This document shows, in pieces, positions 26,689 through 34,944 of a stretch of DNA of 64,000 bases. Below the pieces are notes generated by a model. It saw only the letters and a program-made list of their open reading frames with translations. It searched no databases and was not told the DNA's origin. The stretch comes from Marinicella meishanensis (GTDB taxonomy: Bacteria > Pseudomonadota > Gammaproteobacteria > Xanthomonadales > Marinicellaceae), in assembly GCF_019931145.1 (NCBI RefSeq), contig NZ_JAIOUV010000003.1, forward strand, positions 124,001 to 188,000. The letters are read 5' to 3'. Positions within the stretch are counted from its first letter, which is position 1. Each line of letters opens with the position of its first letter. The translations under genes were made by a program, and so were the position numbers.

Positions 26689-27985
26689 AACCCTGCAACA
26701 AGCCCGCGTGGCGGTGTGGGGCCAGGGCGTGGATGGCCGGGCGGTGGTGGACTATTTGCGTTTGCGGTGCCCCGAGTTGACGGTGCATGTGTTGTGTCGT
26801 CCTGCCGAAGTGGATGATCGGCAGGACCCGCAGGTGGTGTTTCACACCGAGGCGGTGAGCAACGAATTGTTGGATGGTTTTGATGTGGTGGTCAAATCGC
26901 CGGGCATCAGCCCGTATCAAGCGGCGGTGCAAAACACCCGGGCCCAGATCATCAGCAGTGCCGCTTTGTGGTTCAGCAACGAACGGTCTGGGCAGGTGAT
27001 CGCCATCACCGGCACCAAAGGCAAAAGCACCGCCAGTGCCATGTTGACAGCGGTGCTGCAAGCCTTGGGCCATCGGGTGGTGTTGGCCGGCAATTTTGGG
27101 GTGCCCTTGTTGCGTTGTTTGGATGTCCAGGACTTTGTGGTGCTGGAAACCTCCAGTTACCAAGCCCAAGATGGCGCCATCCAGGCCGATGTGGCGGTGT
27201 TGCTGAATCTGTACAGCGAACATTTGGATTGGCACGGCAGTGAAACCCAATACCACTGGGACAAATGGCGCTTGTTGCAAGCAGCGAACCGGGTGGTGCT
27301 CAATGCCAAAGACCGCAACACCGCCAGCTTGTTGTCCCAACAACCCTTGTCTGGCGAGCTCATATGGTTTGAACAAGTCCATGGGTTTTACGAATTGAAT
27401 GAGGTCTTGATGTGGCAGGACCAGGCCTTGTTGTCGACTTATGGTTGGCAGCTGAAAGGACGCCACAACTTGCAAAATGCGGCGGCGGTGTGTGCGGTGA
27501 TGCGGGCGCTGGGTGCCGACATGAAGCCTGTGATCAATGCCATCAAGCGGTTCGAACCCTTGCCCCATCGATTGCAAACCGTGGCGGAAAAGGATGGGGT
27601 GACCTACATCAACGACAGCATCTCTTCGACCCCACATGCCACCCATGCCGCGTTGTCTACGGTGAACCCCAGTCGCACGATATTGTTGGTGGGTGGGTAT
27701 GACCGCGGGGTGGATTGGCATTGGTGGATCGAAGAGGTGGCCAAGCGGCCGCCCAAAATGATCATTTGCAGCGGGCAAAATGGTGAAAAAATTCATCGGT
27801 TGATCTTGAAGAAGGGGATACAATCACAATGTATGTATACAGCAGCGCTGAAAAGTGCGGTGGCGGCGGCCCAACAAGCGGCTGAGCCTGGTGACTGCGT
27901 GTTGTTGTCGCCCGGAGCCCCGAGCTTTGATGCATTCCAAGACTACCAACAGCGAGGAGACTGTTTCTTACAATGGCTCGAATGA
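26678..27985 (+). CDS. murD2: UDP-MurNAc-L-alanine--L-glutamate ligase MurD2
   Basis: Mur ligase that adds glutamate to UDP-MurNAc-L-Ala. Motifs: N-terminal nucleotide-sugar domain (VAVWGQGVDGRAV), ATP site ITGTKGKSTASAM, VLETSSYQAQDG, NLYSEHLDWHGS, and C-terminal NDSISSTPHATHAAL with GGYDRGVDW. Ordinary MurD enzymes take D-glutamate; pairing with MurL indicates the MurD2 type that takes L-glutamate. ATG 26678 lies inside the murL end. The 3-prime end overlaps the Sel1-repeat gene by 13 bases. Whether a normal MurD and a glutamate racemase exist elsewhere in the genome cannot be seen here. Confidence 0.9.
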   Translation: MLLETLQQARVAVWGQGVDGRAVVDYLRLRCPELTVHVLCRPAEVDDRQDPQVVFHTEAVSNELLDGFDVVVKSPGISPYQAAVQNTRAQIISSAALWFSNERSGQVIAITGTKGKSTASAMLTAVLQALGHRVVLAGNFGVPLLRCLDVQDFVVLETSSYQAQDGAIQADVAVLLNLYSEHLDWHGSETQYHWDKWRLLQAANRVVLNAKDRNTASLLSQQPLSGELIWFEQVHGFYELNEVLMWQDQALLSTYGWQLKGRHNLQNAAAVCAVMRALGADMKPVINAIKRFEPLPHRLQTVAEKDGVTYINDSISSTPHATHAALSTVNPSRTILLVGGYDRGVDWHWWIEEVAKRPPKMIICSGQNGEKIHRLILKKGIQSQCMYTAALKSAVAAAQQAAEPGDCVLLSPGAPSFDAFQDYQQRGDCFLQWLE

Positions 27986-28818
27986 TGTGGCTGATCATGA
28001 TGATGTGCACCGCGGTGACCCAAGCGTCGCAAGAAACCGCTGAGGCCGGTGCTGCCCACAACGAAACCACAGCAGAGATCCCACAGGCTTTGTTGGAACA
28101 GGTGGCGGCGGGTCATGCCGAAAGTGCGTTTTTCATTGGTTCGGCTTTTGCCGATGGCACCATGGGCATCGAGCGCAATTTACAGGAAGCCAAACAATGG
28201 TTCCTCAAGTCGGCAGAATTGGGCTATGTGCACGGCATGTTTGAGATCGGCAAATTGTTTTATCAGGAACAAGCCTATCCGGATGCCAAACAATGGTTCA
28301 GCAAAGCCGCTGAAGCGGGCCATGGAGAAGCCTTCTATCGCTTGTCGATTTACCACATTTATCAAATTGACGGCCAGGCCTTTGATTGTGACAAAGCCTA
28401 TGAGTTGTTGCGTGAAGCCCAATTGCGGGGTGTCAGGGCAGCCTACAATGACCACGCTTGGATGCTGTCGACCTTGCCTGATAAGACTTGCCGAAATGGC
28501 CAAAAAGCCTGGAAAATTTACGCCGATTTACAAAGCCTGTACGGCAACATGGAGCCCATTCCCTGGGCCTATTTGGACACCAAGGCGGCGGTGTTGGCAG
28601 AAATCGCTGACTTCAATGAAGCCATTGAGGTGCAGTCTTGGGTGGTGGAAGATTTTTGTGGGATTGAATTTGATGCCGATGAAAACAAATTCAAACAAGC
28701 GGTTGATGCCTACACCGAAGCGTTCAGCCAGGCCGATGACGACTTGTGCTTTGGGGCCATCAAACGCCTACAAACTTACGTCAACCGCCAACCGTGGCGA
28801 GAGATGCCGGAGTTCTGA
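27973..28818 (+). CDS. Exported Sel1-repeat protein
   Basis: 281 residues. An N-terminal signal (MARMMWLIMMM to TQA) leads into Sel1-like repeats, visible as FFIGSAFADGTMGIERNLQEAKQW, then KSAELGYVHGMFEIGKLFY and KAAEAGHGEAFYRLSIYH (each within residues 50-140). A longer helical segment with several cysteines follows. Sel1 repeats form helical scaffolds for protein contacts in the envelope. The gene overlaps the end of murD2, so it probably belongs to the same operon. No enzymatic function is suggested. Confidence 0.8.
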   Translation: MARMMWLIMMMCTAVTQASQETAEAGAAHNETTAEIPQALLEQVAAGHAESAFFIGSAFADGTMGIERNLQEAKQWFLKSAELGYVHGMFEIGKLFYQEQAYPDAKQWFSKAAEAGHGEAFYRLSIYHIYQIDGQAFDCDKAYELLREAQLRGVRAAYNDHAWMLSTLPDKTCRNGQKAWKIYADLQSLYGNMEPIPWAYLDTKAAVLAEIADFNEAIEVQSWVVEDFCGIEFDADENKFKQAVDAYTEAFSQADDDLCFGAIKRLQTYVNRQPWREMPEF

Positions 28819-28853
28819 GCCCAGCCACCCTGATGCCGATAGAGGACTGATTG

Positions 28854-29177
28854 ATGAATGCAGAAACCAGCCAAGACCCAGCCAACAGCGAATTGACTGT
28901 GACCGAGCAGTTGCAACAAGAGATGGCGCCCATCAGTTTTCAGGAGTTGCAGAAATTTTTTGCCCGAGGGGTGATGATTGTGGTTGATCGGTCGCTGGAT
29001 TTGGTGACGGTGGCGGTGGCCTTGCATGAGGACAATGCCCAACAATTGCAACAGTGGTTGGACATGGGTTTGGTCAATCGGGCACAGGATGAACAGGCGC
29101 AGAAATGGGTCGATGAACGCACAGAGTTCATGGCCGTGACGGTGGCACCATGGGTGCTGGTACAGGAAATGAAATGA
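28854..29177 (+). CDS. DUF2288 family protein
   Basis: 107 residues, soluble. The family pattern is FARGVMIVVDRSLDLVTVAVAL, then QQWLDMGLVNRA, then W near the end in KWVDERTEFMAVTVAPWVLVQE. Function unknown. ATG 28854 follows GAGG at 28842-28845 with good spacing. It is eight bases from the zapG/yhcB gene, so the two are likely cotranscribed. Confidence 0.8.
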   Translation: MNAETSQDPANSELTVTEQLQQEMAPISFQELQKFFARGVMIVVDRSLDLVTVAVALHEDNAQQLQQWLDMGLVNRAQDEQAQKWVDERTEFMAVTVAPWVLVQEMK

Positions 29178-29185
29178 GGTGAAAC

Positions 29186-29539
29186 ATGGGAGAATTGATT
29201 AATTTGGTGCTGGCAGGCTTGGTTGGATTGGTGATTGGCGGGGTGTTCATGTACGTGTCCCTGCGCAAAAAAAGCCCGAACCAATCGGTCAAAGCCGTCG
29301 AGCAACAACTGCACCAATACCAACAGGACGTGGAAGCGCATTTTGCCAAAACCGCGGATTTGATTGATAACCTGACCCACAGTTATCAAGAGGTGTTTGA
29401 GCACCTGTCCGATTCGGCAGAGAACTTGCTGACTGAAGAACAAATCAAAAACCAGCTGCAAAACCGCAAATCCAGGGAAGTCACCATCAAGTACCTGAAG
29501 AGTTCAGAACCCACCGAAGACCCAACCGCATCGACTTGA
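29186..29539 (+). CDS. zapG: ZapG/YhcB-like inner-membrane protein (DUF1043)
   Basis: 117 residues: one N-terminal membrane segment (LINLVLAGLVGLVIGGVFMYV), then a coiled coil (about 30-100) rich in Q, E and L, and a loose acidic tail. This is the YhcB/DUF1043 arrangement, a protein tied to cell division and envelope growth in E. coli. The motif SLRKKSPNQSVKAVEQQL and the downstream HSYQEVFEHLSDSAENLL fit the family. GAGGTG provides the ribosome site. Confidence 0.87.
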   Translation: MGELINLVLAGLVGLVIGGVFMYVSLRKKSPNQSVKAVEQQLHQYQQDVEAHFAKTADLIDNLTHSYQEVFEHLSDSAENLLTEEQIKNQLQNRKSREVTIKYLKSSEPTEDPTAST

Positions 29540-29581
29540 TGCGATCGGGCCGGTGTTGAGGCCTTGAGGGGCCATGCCCAT

Positions 29582-29836
29582 TCAGTTCAGCTGAATCTCC
29601 TGACGGTTTTGTTCAACCGTTTTCAGGCCAATGCCTTTGACCTCGGTCAACTGTTCAATGGTTTTGAACGGACCGTTGGCCTCGCGGTATTCGACAATGG
29701 CGGTGGCCTTGGACAAACCAATGCCTTTCAACTCAGCGGCGATTTTTTCGGCATCAGCGGTGTTGATGTTAACCGCTGCCCACAATGATTGCGCCATAAA
29801 CAAACTGGCCAAAATCAGGCCTTTAATAATTTTCAT
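29582..29836 (-). CDS. Small exported ComEA-like helix-hairpin-helix protein
   Basis: 84 residues with a signal peptide (cut after SLWA) and a ComEA-type helix-hairpin-helix domain: VNINTADAEKIAAELKGIGL then ATAIVEYREANGPFKTIEQL and VKGIGLKTVEQNR. Such proteins bind double-stranded DNA non-specifically in the periplasm and can act in DNA uptake. The short form without a membrane anchor is common in Gammaproteobacteria. AAGGAG lies nine bases before the ATG. Convergent with zapG. Confidence 0.92.
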   Translation of the reverse strand: MKIIKGLILASLFMAQSLWAAVNINTADAEKIAAELKGIGLSKATAIVEYREANGPFKTIEQLTEVKGIGLKTVEQNRQEIQLN

Positions 29837-30062
29837 GATGTTACTCCTTCTTTATTGATTGATAAAAAGTGACCATCCAGTGACTGCGATGGTTCACTGG
29901 TTCCATGTTAGGCACAAATGGGCCCGCAGCCGATGGTCAAAAATTGAGACGCTTGTATGAAATTTGCGGACATTTGTGATTTTTTGTCTTACGGCAGTAG
30001 GAATTTCTCCCAAGAGTGCCTATAATCATTGGGTTTTTTGACCGATCACACATAAGGCCCCT

Positions 30063-31910
30063 ATGATCCGCTCATTTCTGCTGTTGTCCCTGTTGTTCCT
30101 GTGTCAGCCTGTGCTGGCCGGTAATCCCATTGATTTCACGCCCCATGGTTCACAGCCGGGATTGACCTTTGCTTTGGAAGGTGGTGCCAAATGCCACAGT
30201 TGTCATGCCGGTTATTATGGCGATCCCAATTACGACAACGACAAACACTTCATGCCTTACACCACCTGGGCGGGATCCATGAAAGCCCAGGCCACCCGCG
30301 ATCCCTTGTTTTGGGCAGCCCTGGATGTGGCCAACAACGACATCCCCGGGGTTGGCGATTTTTGTCTGAAATGTCACACCCCCCAAGGGTGGTTCAAAGG
30401 CCATGTGGTGAAGCCGGTGAATCAGGGCGATCCGTGGTTGGATGGGGCCAATGGATGTGAATTACAGGGCGATCACGTGGCCCGCAACACCGAAGGCAAT
30501 GACTACACCGGTGTGACTTGTCATTTTTGTCATCGCATGGATCAACATGGACCCAATGGCGAAGCCCAAATCATCGAAAATGGCAACGTTTGGCTGGATG
30601 ATGAAGCCTGTGCCGGCGGCTTCGGTCCATGCCGCAAAGGACCCTATGATTACCCCGTCGGAGGGGCCGTTGGTGAACCACCGCATGACTGGGCTTATTC
30701 GGATTTCATTCAATCGGCCGAATTCTGTGGCAGTTGCCATGACGTCTCTTCGCCTGAAGTGGATGACAACGGCACCTTGAGATATGCCCAATTGTTTTGG
30801 CACAACGGTACCGAGACCGCCCAGCCCATGCCGATTGAACGCACCTACACCGAGTGGCAGCAATCGCTGTATGCCGATTTGATTTTTCGCGATCCCCTGG
30901 AACTGGCAGATTACGGTCAGATTCCTGTGTTGCTGAAAGGTGAAACCTGTCAAAGTTGTCACATGCCGCAGACCGACAACATGGCCGCGCGGGCTTGTGT
31001 CTTTAATGCCCCGGGTGACCGCGAAAACAATTTGCGCACCCACCAATTCGCTGGTGGCAATACCTGGGTGCCCCAGGTGATCAAAGCGGTGTATGGTGAT
31101 CAGTTGGAAATGGTCGACCAAGGCATCAAAGAACTGCTGGACTTGACCACCACATACGCCGAGAACATGCTGCAGCTGCACAGTGCTGCGGTTGATGTGG
31201 AACTGGTGTCCAATGATGGCACCAATCTGGTGGTGGATGTGAAGGTGACCAACTTAACCGGCCACAAACTGCCCACTGGCTATCCTGAGGGACGCCGCAT
31301 GTGGATCAATCTGCTGGCCACCGATGATGGGGCCACTGATTTGTTCGAATCGGGGGCTTATGACCCAGTCACTGCGGTGTTGACCGAGGATCCACAAATC
31401 AAGGTTTATGAATCCTTACAAGGTCAATGGGACGAAAAAAGCGGCACCTGTGAGGTGGAGGATGAAAGCAACAACAAAATGTTCCACTTCGTGCTCAATG
31501 ACTGCATTTACAAAGACAACCGCATCCCCCCATTGGGCTTCCGGGGTGGCAACGACATCACCTTGGCACCGGTGGGCATCACGTATCCCAATGCCCCCCA
31601 AAACAGCGATTACTTGGTGAACTATGACGTCACGCGCTACACCATTCCAGTCACCGGCGCGCAATTCCCGGTGACCGTGACCGCCACTTTGAAATACCAA
31701 ACCGCCAGCAAGGAATACATTGATTTTCTGGATGCCGAAGCCACTGCCAACAGCATCCCTTCAGAAAATGTCATGTGTGACCGCAGTTGGACGGTGGGAC
31801 CGCAGAACCAATCACGCGGGGCCTTTGCCAAACAATTGTGGCAAAACCATGGCCAATCAGCCCCGGTTGATATGGTGATCGATATTCAACAATTTGGAGG
31901 CAGCCCATGA
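30063..31910 (+). CDS. Exported five-heme c-type cytochrome
   Basis: 615 residues with a signal peptide (cut after VLA, residue 19). Five CxxCH heme sites are present at residues 44-48 (CHSCH), 101-105 (CLKCH), 153-157 (CHFCH), 222-226 (CGSCH) and 296-300 (CQSCH). The heme part resembles cytochrome c554-type multiheme proteins. The second half (about 370-610) is a beta-rich domain with VTNLTGHKLPTGYPEGRRMW, a motif I associate with this class of multiheme proteins. It should act in the periplasm or outside the outer membrane in electron transfer; the partner is unknown. Overlaps the next gene by four bases. Upstream, 226 bases contain a TATAAT at about 30021 but no convincing -35. Confidence 0.9.
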   Translation: MIRSFLLLSLLFLCQPVLAGNPIDFTPHGSQPGLTFALEGGAKCHSCHAGYYGDPNYDNDKHFMPYTTWAGSMKAQATRDPLFWAALDVANNDIPGVGDFCLKCHTPQGWFKGHVVKPVNQGDPWLDGANGCELQGDHVARNTEGNDYTGVTCHFCHRMDQHGPNGEAQIIENGNVWLDDEACAGGFGPCRKGPYDYPVGGAVGEPPHDWAYSDFIQSAEFCGSCHDVSSPEVDDNGTLRYAQLFWHNGTETAQPMPIERTYTEWQQSLYADLIFRDPLELADYGQIPVLLKGETCQSCHMPQTDNMAARACVFNAPGDRENNLRTHQFAGGNTWVPQVIKAVYGDQLEMVDQGIKELLDLTTTYAENMLQLHSAAVDVELVSNDGTNLVVDVKVTNLTGHKLPTGYPEGRRMWINLLATDDGATDLFESGAYDPVTAVLTEDPQIKVYESLQGQWDEKSGTCEVEDESNNKMFHFVLNDCIYKDNRIPPLGFRGGNDITLAPVGITYPNAPQNSDYLVNYDVTRYTIPVTGAQFPVTVTATLKYQTASKEYIDFLDAEATANSIPSENVMCDRSWTVGPQNQSRGAFAKQLWQNHGQSAPVDMVIDIQQFGGSP

Positions 31911-32485
31911 AACACCTCATGCTGATTGGTGTGCTGGTGATGGGCACGGCCCACGCCATCAAATATGACACCATTTATGAACAAGACTTGTCCGCCCCAG
32001 CCATCAAGATCACCCAAGATGACGCCGGCAACTGGGTTGAAATCACCACCAGCCAGTGGCAGGACACAGTACAATCTGACGAAGGTCAAAAGTCATTCAT
32101 CTACCAGTTGTCCTTCAATTATGTTGAGAAAACCGGCTATTTACGAACCTACACCACCGACATGGCTTTGGTCAGTGAAGTGAAACACCCGGATGGTGGT
32201 GGCATGGCTTCCAGAGAAGAAATCATGCGGTCATTTGAAATTTTCAAGCAACACCCTGACATCATCAAGGTGCTGCAGCAAGAACAAGAACCGATCAAAT
32301 TGTTCGGTGGCTTTGGCTACGCCGATGACGAGCCCGGTCAGTCTTGTTACCAAGGTCAACGGTGTGTGCACGTGTTTGCCCATACTGAAAGCAAAGCATT
32401 GGTGGCACATGCCATCGTGAAGCTGTCGGATCAGAGCGTCCCCTATCCTGATTTCGACGGTTTGTACAACAAAAAAGAGGAATAA
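31907..32485 (+). CDS. Small secreted protein of the cytochrome operon, function unknown
   Basis: 192 residues. Signal peptide cut after AHA (residue 17). The mature part is polar, with only two cysteines (SCYQGQRC), which could form a disulfide. No CxxCH site and no recognised domain. The first residues of the mature protein echo a beta-rich fold. It lies between the five-heme cytochrome (ATGA overlap) and the amine-oxidase-like protein (two-base gap), so it is probably a structural or assembly partner of one of them. Confidence 0.7.
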   Translation: MKHLMLIGVLVMGTAHAIKYDTIYEQDLSAPAIKITQDDAGNWVEITTSQWQDTVQSDEGQKSFIYQLSFNYVEKTGYLRTYTTDMALVSEVKHPDGGGMASREEIMRSFEIFKQHPDIIKVLQQEQEPIKLFGGFGYADDEPGQSCYQGQRCVHVFAHTESKALVAHAIVKLSDQSVPYPDFDGLYNKKEE

Positions 32486-32487
32486 CA

Positions 32488-33942
32488 ATGAAAAAAATAA
32501 TCATGATGGCGCTGGTGTTAGGCGCCAGTCTGGTGCATGCCGGTTCGCCGGTGTGTGATCAACCGGGCGAAAATTACGTCGGCTGGCCGACCGCAGACCC
32601 CATTTGGGAAATGTGTTACTTGCGGGCGTCGGACAGTTCGGCTGCCCAAGGCTCAAGCCTGGAAGTGAGGAAAATTTACTTCAATGGATTTTTGGCCTTG
32701 GAACGCATCCACGTACCGATGTTGTTTGCCTCCTACGAAACCTCCACCTGCTACCGCGATTGGAAAGACACCAACGCCACTTTTTTGCAAGCCGACCAGG
32801 TAGAAAACCCCTCCCGCCCGGCGATCACCACCTGTGATGCCTCGACCGAACCCAATGCGGTGGTCAGTGATTGTCCATTCAATGACCCCAATGGCCCCGG
32901 TACCATCGGCAGTTCCGGCGACTGCATCACCGGGGTGCAGGTGGAAAAATACGACGACCGCCTGGTGTTGGTCACCAACCATTCGGCCGCCTGGTATAAG
33001 TATTCGTCGAAATACATCTTCCATGCCGATGGCCGCATCCAGCCGCGCTTTGGCTACGGCAACAGCACCGGTAACTCGAACAACATCAACCACTGGCACA
33101 CAGGCTATTGGCGGGTGAATTTTGACATCGACGGTCCCGACAACGATGAAATTTACATCAATGACGGTGCTTCGTCGGTGTTGCAAACAGTCGAGTTTTT
33201 TGACTTACGCCACGATGATTCCGGCGGCACGCCCGTGCCCCGCACCGGCTTGTCCTGGACCGTGCAAGACAGCGTCACTGGCCGTGGTTACCGCGTGGTG
33301 CCCGAAACCGAAGGCGATCAACAGCTGGGCTTTGTCGATGAATTTGCCTTGACAGTCAACCCCAGTGGCCGCAACTTTCACATGACCGATGTGATGGCCA
33401 CCCAATATAAACTGATCAATGGCACTTTGCCTGAATATTCGGACACGCCGGGTTCCAATAACCTGGGAAATTGTTCTATGAATCATGAAAATTTGGTGAA
33501 TGGAGAAGACTTGGCTGGTGAAAATGTGGTGTTCTGGTACCGCACCGCAGTGATGGACCGCGCCGGTCAAGGCATGCTGTGTAAAACCGGTGGCCCAACT
33601 TTTTACCCGGTGGGTGACTGGGGCCTGGCGATTGATCCCACGGCGGTTACCGACATCATGCTGGTTGACAAAGACACCGTTGATAATGTGTTGGATGTGT
33701 TGGCCAATGACACCGATCCAGATGGCGGTGACATGATCATTGAAGCCGTGACCCAACCCGCCAATGGCACTGTGGTCATTGGCGTGGATGGTGCCAACGT
33801 CTTGTACACCCCAGATGCCGCCTACTGCAACAACGGTGACACCACCGATGATTTCACCTACACCTTGAACGGTGGTTCGGTGGCTGATGTGGCCGTGGCG
33901 GTGGATTGTTTGGATCTGATCTTTGAAACCAGTTTTGAATGA
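32488..33942 (+). CDS. Secreted copper-amine-oxidase-like protein with Ig/cadherin-like repeat and DLIFETSFE tail
   Basis: 484 residues with a signal peptide (cut after VHA, residue 18). Residues about 55-380 resemble the C-terminal beta-sandwich of copper amine oxidases: HADGRIQPRFGYG, the H-x-H pair in NHWHTGYWRVNFDIDG (H202, H204) and ENVVFWYRTAVMDR near residue 350. In true amine oxidases an Asn-Tyr pair provides the TPQ cofactor; here the equivalent position reads TNHSAAWY (N164, H165), so the classical cofactor cannot form. A bacterial Ig/cadherin-like module (NDTDPDGGD) follows, then the tail DLIFETSFE. The homology is my reading and should be checked by structure search. Last gene of the cytochrome operon. 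Confidence 0.65.
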   Translation: MKKIIMMALVLGASLVHAGSPVCDQPGENYVGWPTADPIWEMCYLRASDSSAAQGSSLEVRKIYFNGFLALERIHVPMLFASYETSTCYRDWKDTNATFLQADQVENPSRPAITTCDASTEPNAVVSDCPFNDPNGPGTIGSSGDCITGVQVEKYDDRLVLVTNHSAAWYKYSSKYIFHADGRIQPRFGYGNSTGNSNNINHWHTGYWRVNFDIDGPDNDEIYINDGASSVLQTVEFFDLRHDDSGGTPVPRTGLSWTVQDSVTGRGYRVVPETEGDQQLGFVDEFALTVNPSGRNFHMTDVMATQYKLINGTLPEYSDTPGSNNLGNCSMNHENLVNGEDLAGENVVFWYRTAVMDRAGQGMLCKTGGPTFYPVGDWGLAIDPTAVTDIMLVDKDTVDNVLDVLANDTDPDGGDMIIEAVTQPANGTVVIGVDGANVLYTPDAAYCNNGDTTDDFTYTLNGGSVADVAVAVDCLDLIFETSFE

Positions 33943-33963
33943 TCACAGCCCGGCACAATGAAT

Positions 33964-33999
33964 CAACAACGGCCCGCTCAATGGGCCGTTGTTGTTTGG
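33964..33999 (+). terminator. Intrinsic terminator of the cytochrome operon
   Basis: CAACAACGGCCC (33964-33975) and GGGCCGTTGTTG (33983-33994) form a perfect 12-bp stem with a seven-base loop, 21 bases after the stop of the amine-oxidase-like gene. The T-tract is short and interrupted. Confidence 0.7.
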
Positions 34000-34030
34000 A
34001 CGAAAGGCCACACTCAGACTGCAGCCAGGC

Positions 34031-34858
34031 ATGAAGTTCAGTGTTCACCCGTTGCCCGCCCTGCTGGCACCGTTCATTGAATCGATTTTTCATTATGCCG
34101 AGTTCGTACCGGACCACGCGATTGAGCGGGTGGTTCCAACCGGCCACGTGTTTTTGTTGTTTGAATTGGATGGTTTCACCCGGCACACCTACCACCCTGA
34201 AGATTTGCAGCCCAATGGCACCTTCACCAAGGCCTGGATCTCCGGTCAACAAAACAACCACCTGACCATCTCGGCCCACCACCAATCCGAAATGTTGGTG
34301 GTGCAATTCAAAGTCGATGGCGCCCGGCCTCTTTTTCATCAAGCGATGGCTCAATTCACCGACCGGGTTTTTCCGGCCCAGGAAGTGTTTGGTGCGGCGG
34401 TGTTGGATTTGCGCGAGAACTTGCTGTCCTTGTCCACTGCCGAGGACAAAATGACCCTCGTGGCCAATTGGTTAATCGGGCGCGTACAACCCGACTTGGC
34501 GGTGCCCGATAAACTGTCACAAGTGATTCAGGCGATGCAGGCCGAACCGATAGCACACCACGCCCAAGTGATCGAACAATACCCGCATTCGCAGAAGCAT
34601 TTGATCGAACAGTTCAAGCAGTATGTGGGCCTGACGCCGAAATCATTTCATCGCATGTTGCGTTTCAATGACCTCTTGGCCACCATCCAAAACCAACAAA
34701 GCATTCAATGGTCTGATGTCTCACACCTGTGTGGCTATGCCGATCAATCGCATTTCATCAAAGAATTCAAGCACTTCTCTGGCTTCAATCCCCAGGCCTT
34801 CATTGGCCAAGATTGGCAACACGATGCCGGCAATTTTTTTCCATTGGATCGGGGTTAA
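34031..34858 (+). CDS. AraC-family transcriptional regulator
   Basis: 275 residues. The N-terminal half (about 1-150) resembles the DUF6597-type sensor domain (VVPTGHVFLLFELDG). The C-terminal half (about 165-265) is an AraC DNA-binding domain, with HSQKHLIEQFKQYVGLTPKSF and LCGYADQSHFIKEFKHFSGFNPQ (read as separate helices). ATG 34031 (MKFSVHPLP) is chosen over 33989, which would start inside the preceding terminator. No obvious target gene is adjacent; the two genes downstream are unrelated. Confidence 0.87.
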   Translation: MKFSVHPLPALLAPFIESIFHYAEFVPDHAIERVVPTGHVFLLFELDGFTRHTYHPEDLQPNGTFTKAWISGQQNNHLTISAHHQSEMLVVQFKVDGARPLFHQAMAQFTDRVFPAQEVFGAAVLDLRENLLSLSTAEDKMTLVANWLIGRVQPDLAVPDKLSQVIQAMQAEPIAHHAQVIEQYPHSQKHLIEQFKQYVGLTPKSFHRMLRFNDLLATIQNQQSIQWSDVSHLCGYADQSHFIKEFKHFSGFNPQAFIGQDWQHDAGNFFPLDRG

Positions 34859-34944
34859 TTTTATACAATCATTGTTTGGCCCAATGGCCTATGATGTCGT
34901 CTACTCAAGTTTTATCATTCAACCATTGATGTGAGGATTACCCC

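Noticed and set aside
26669-27823. 384-codon open frame on the minus strand opposite murD2
   Set aside because: murD2 has all Mur ligase motifs on the plus strand; the antisense frame has no plausible start context, no recognisable domain and an H/Q-rich composition produced by reading a skewed gene backwards.
30462-31181. 239-codon open frame opposite the five-heme cytochrome
   Set aside because: The plus strand carries signal peptide and five CxxCH sites; the antisense frame shows no domain.
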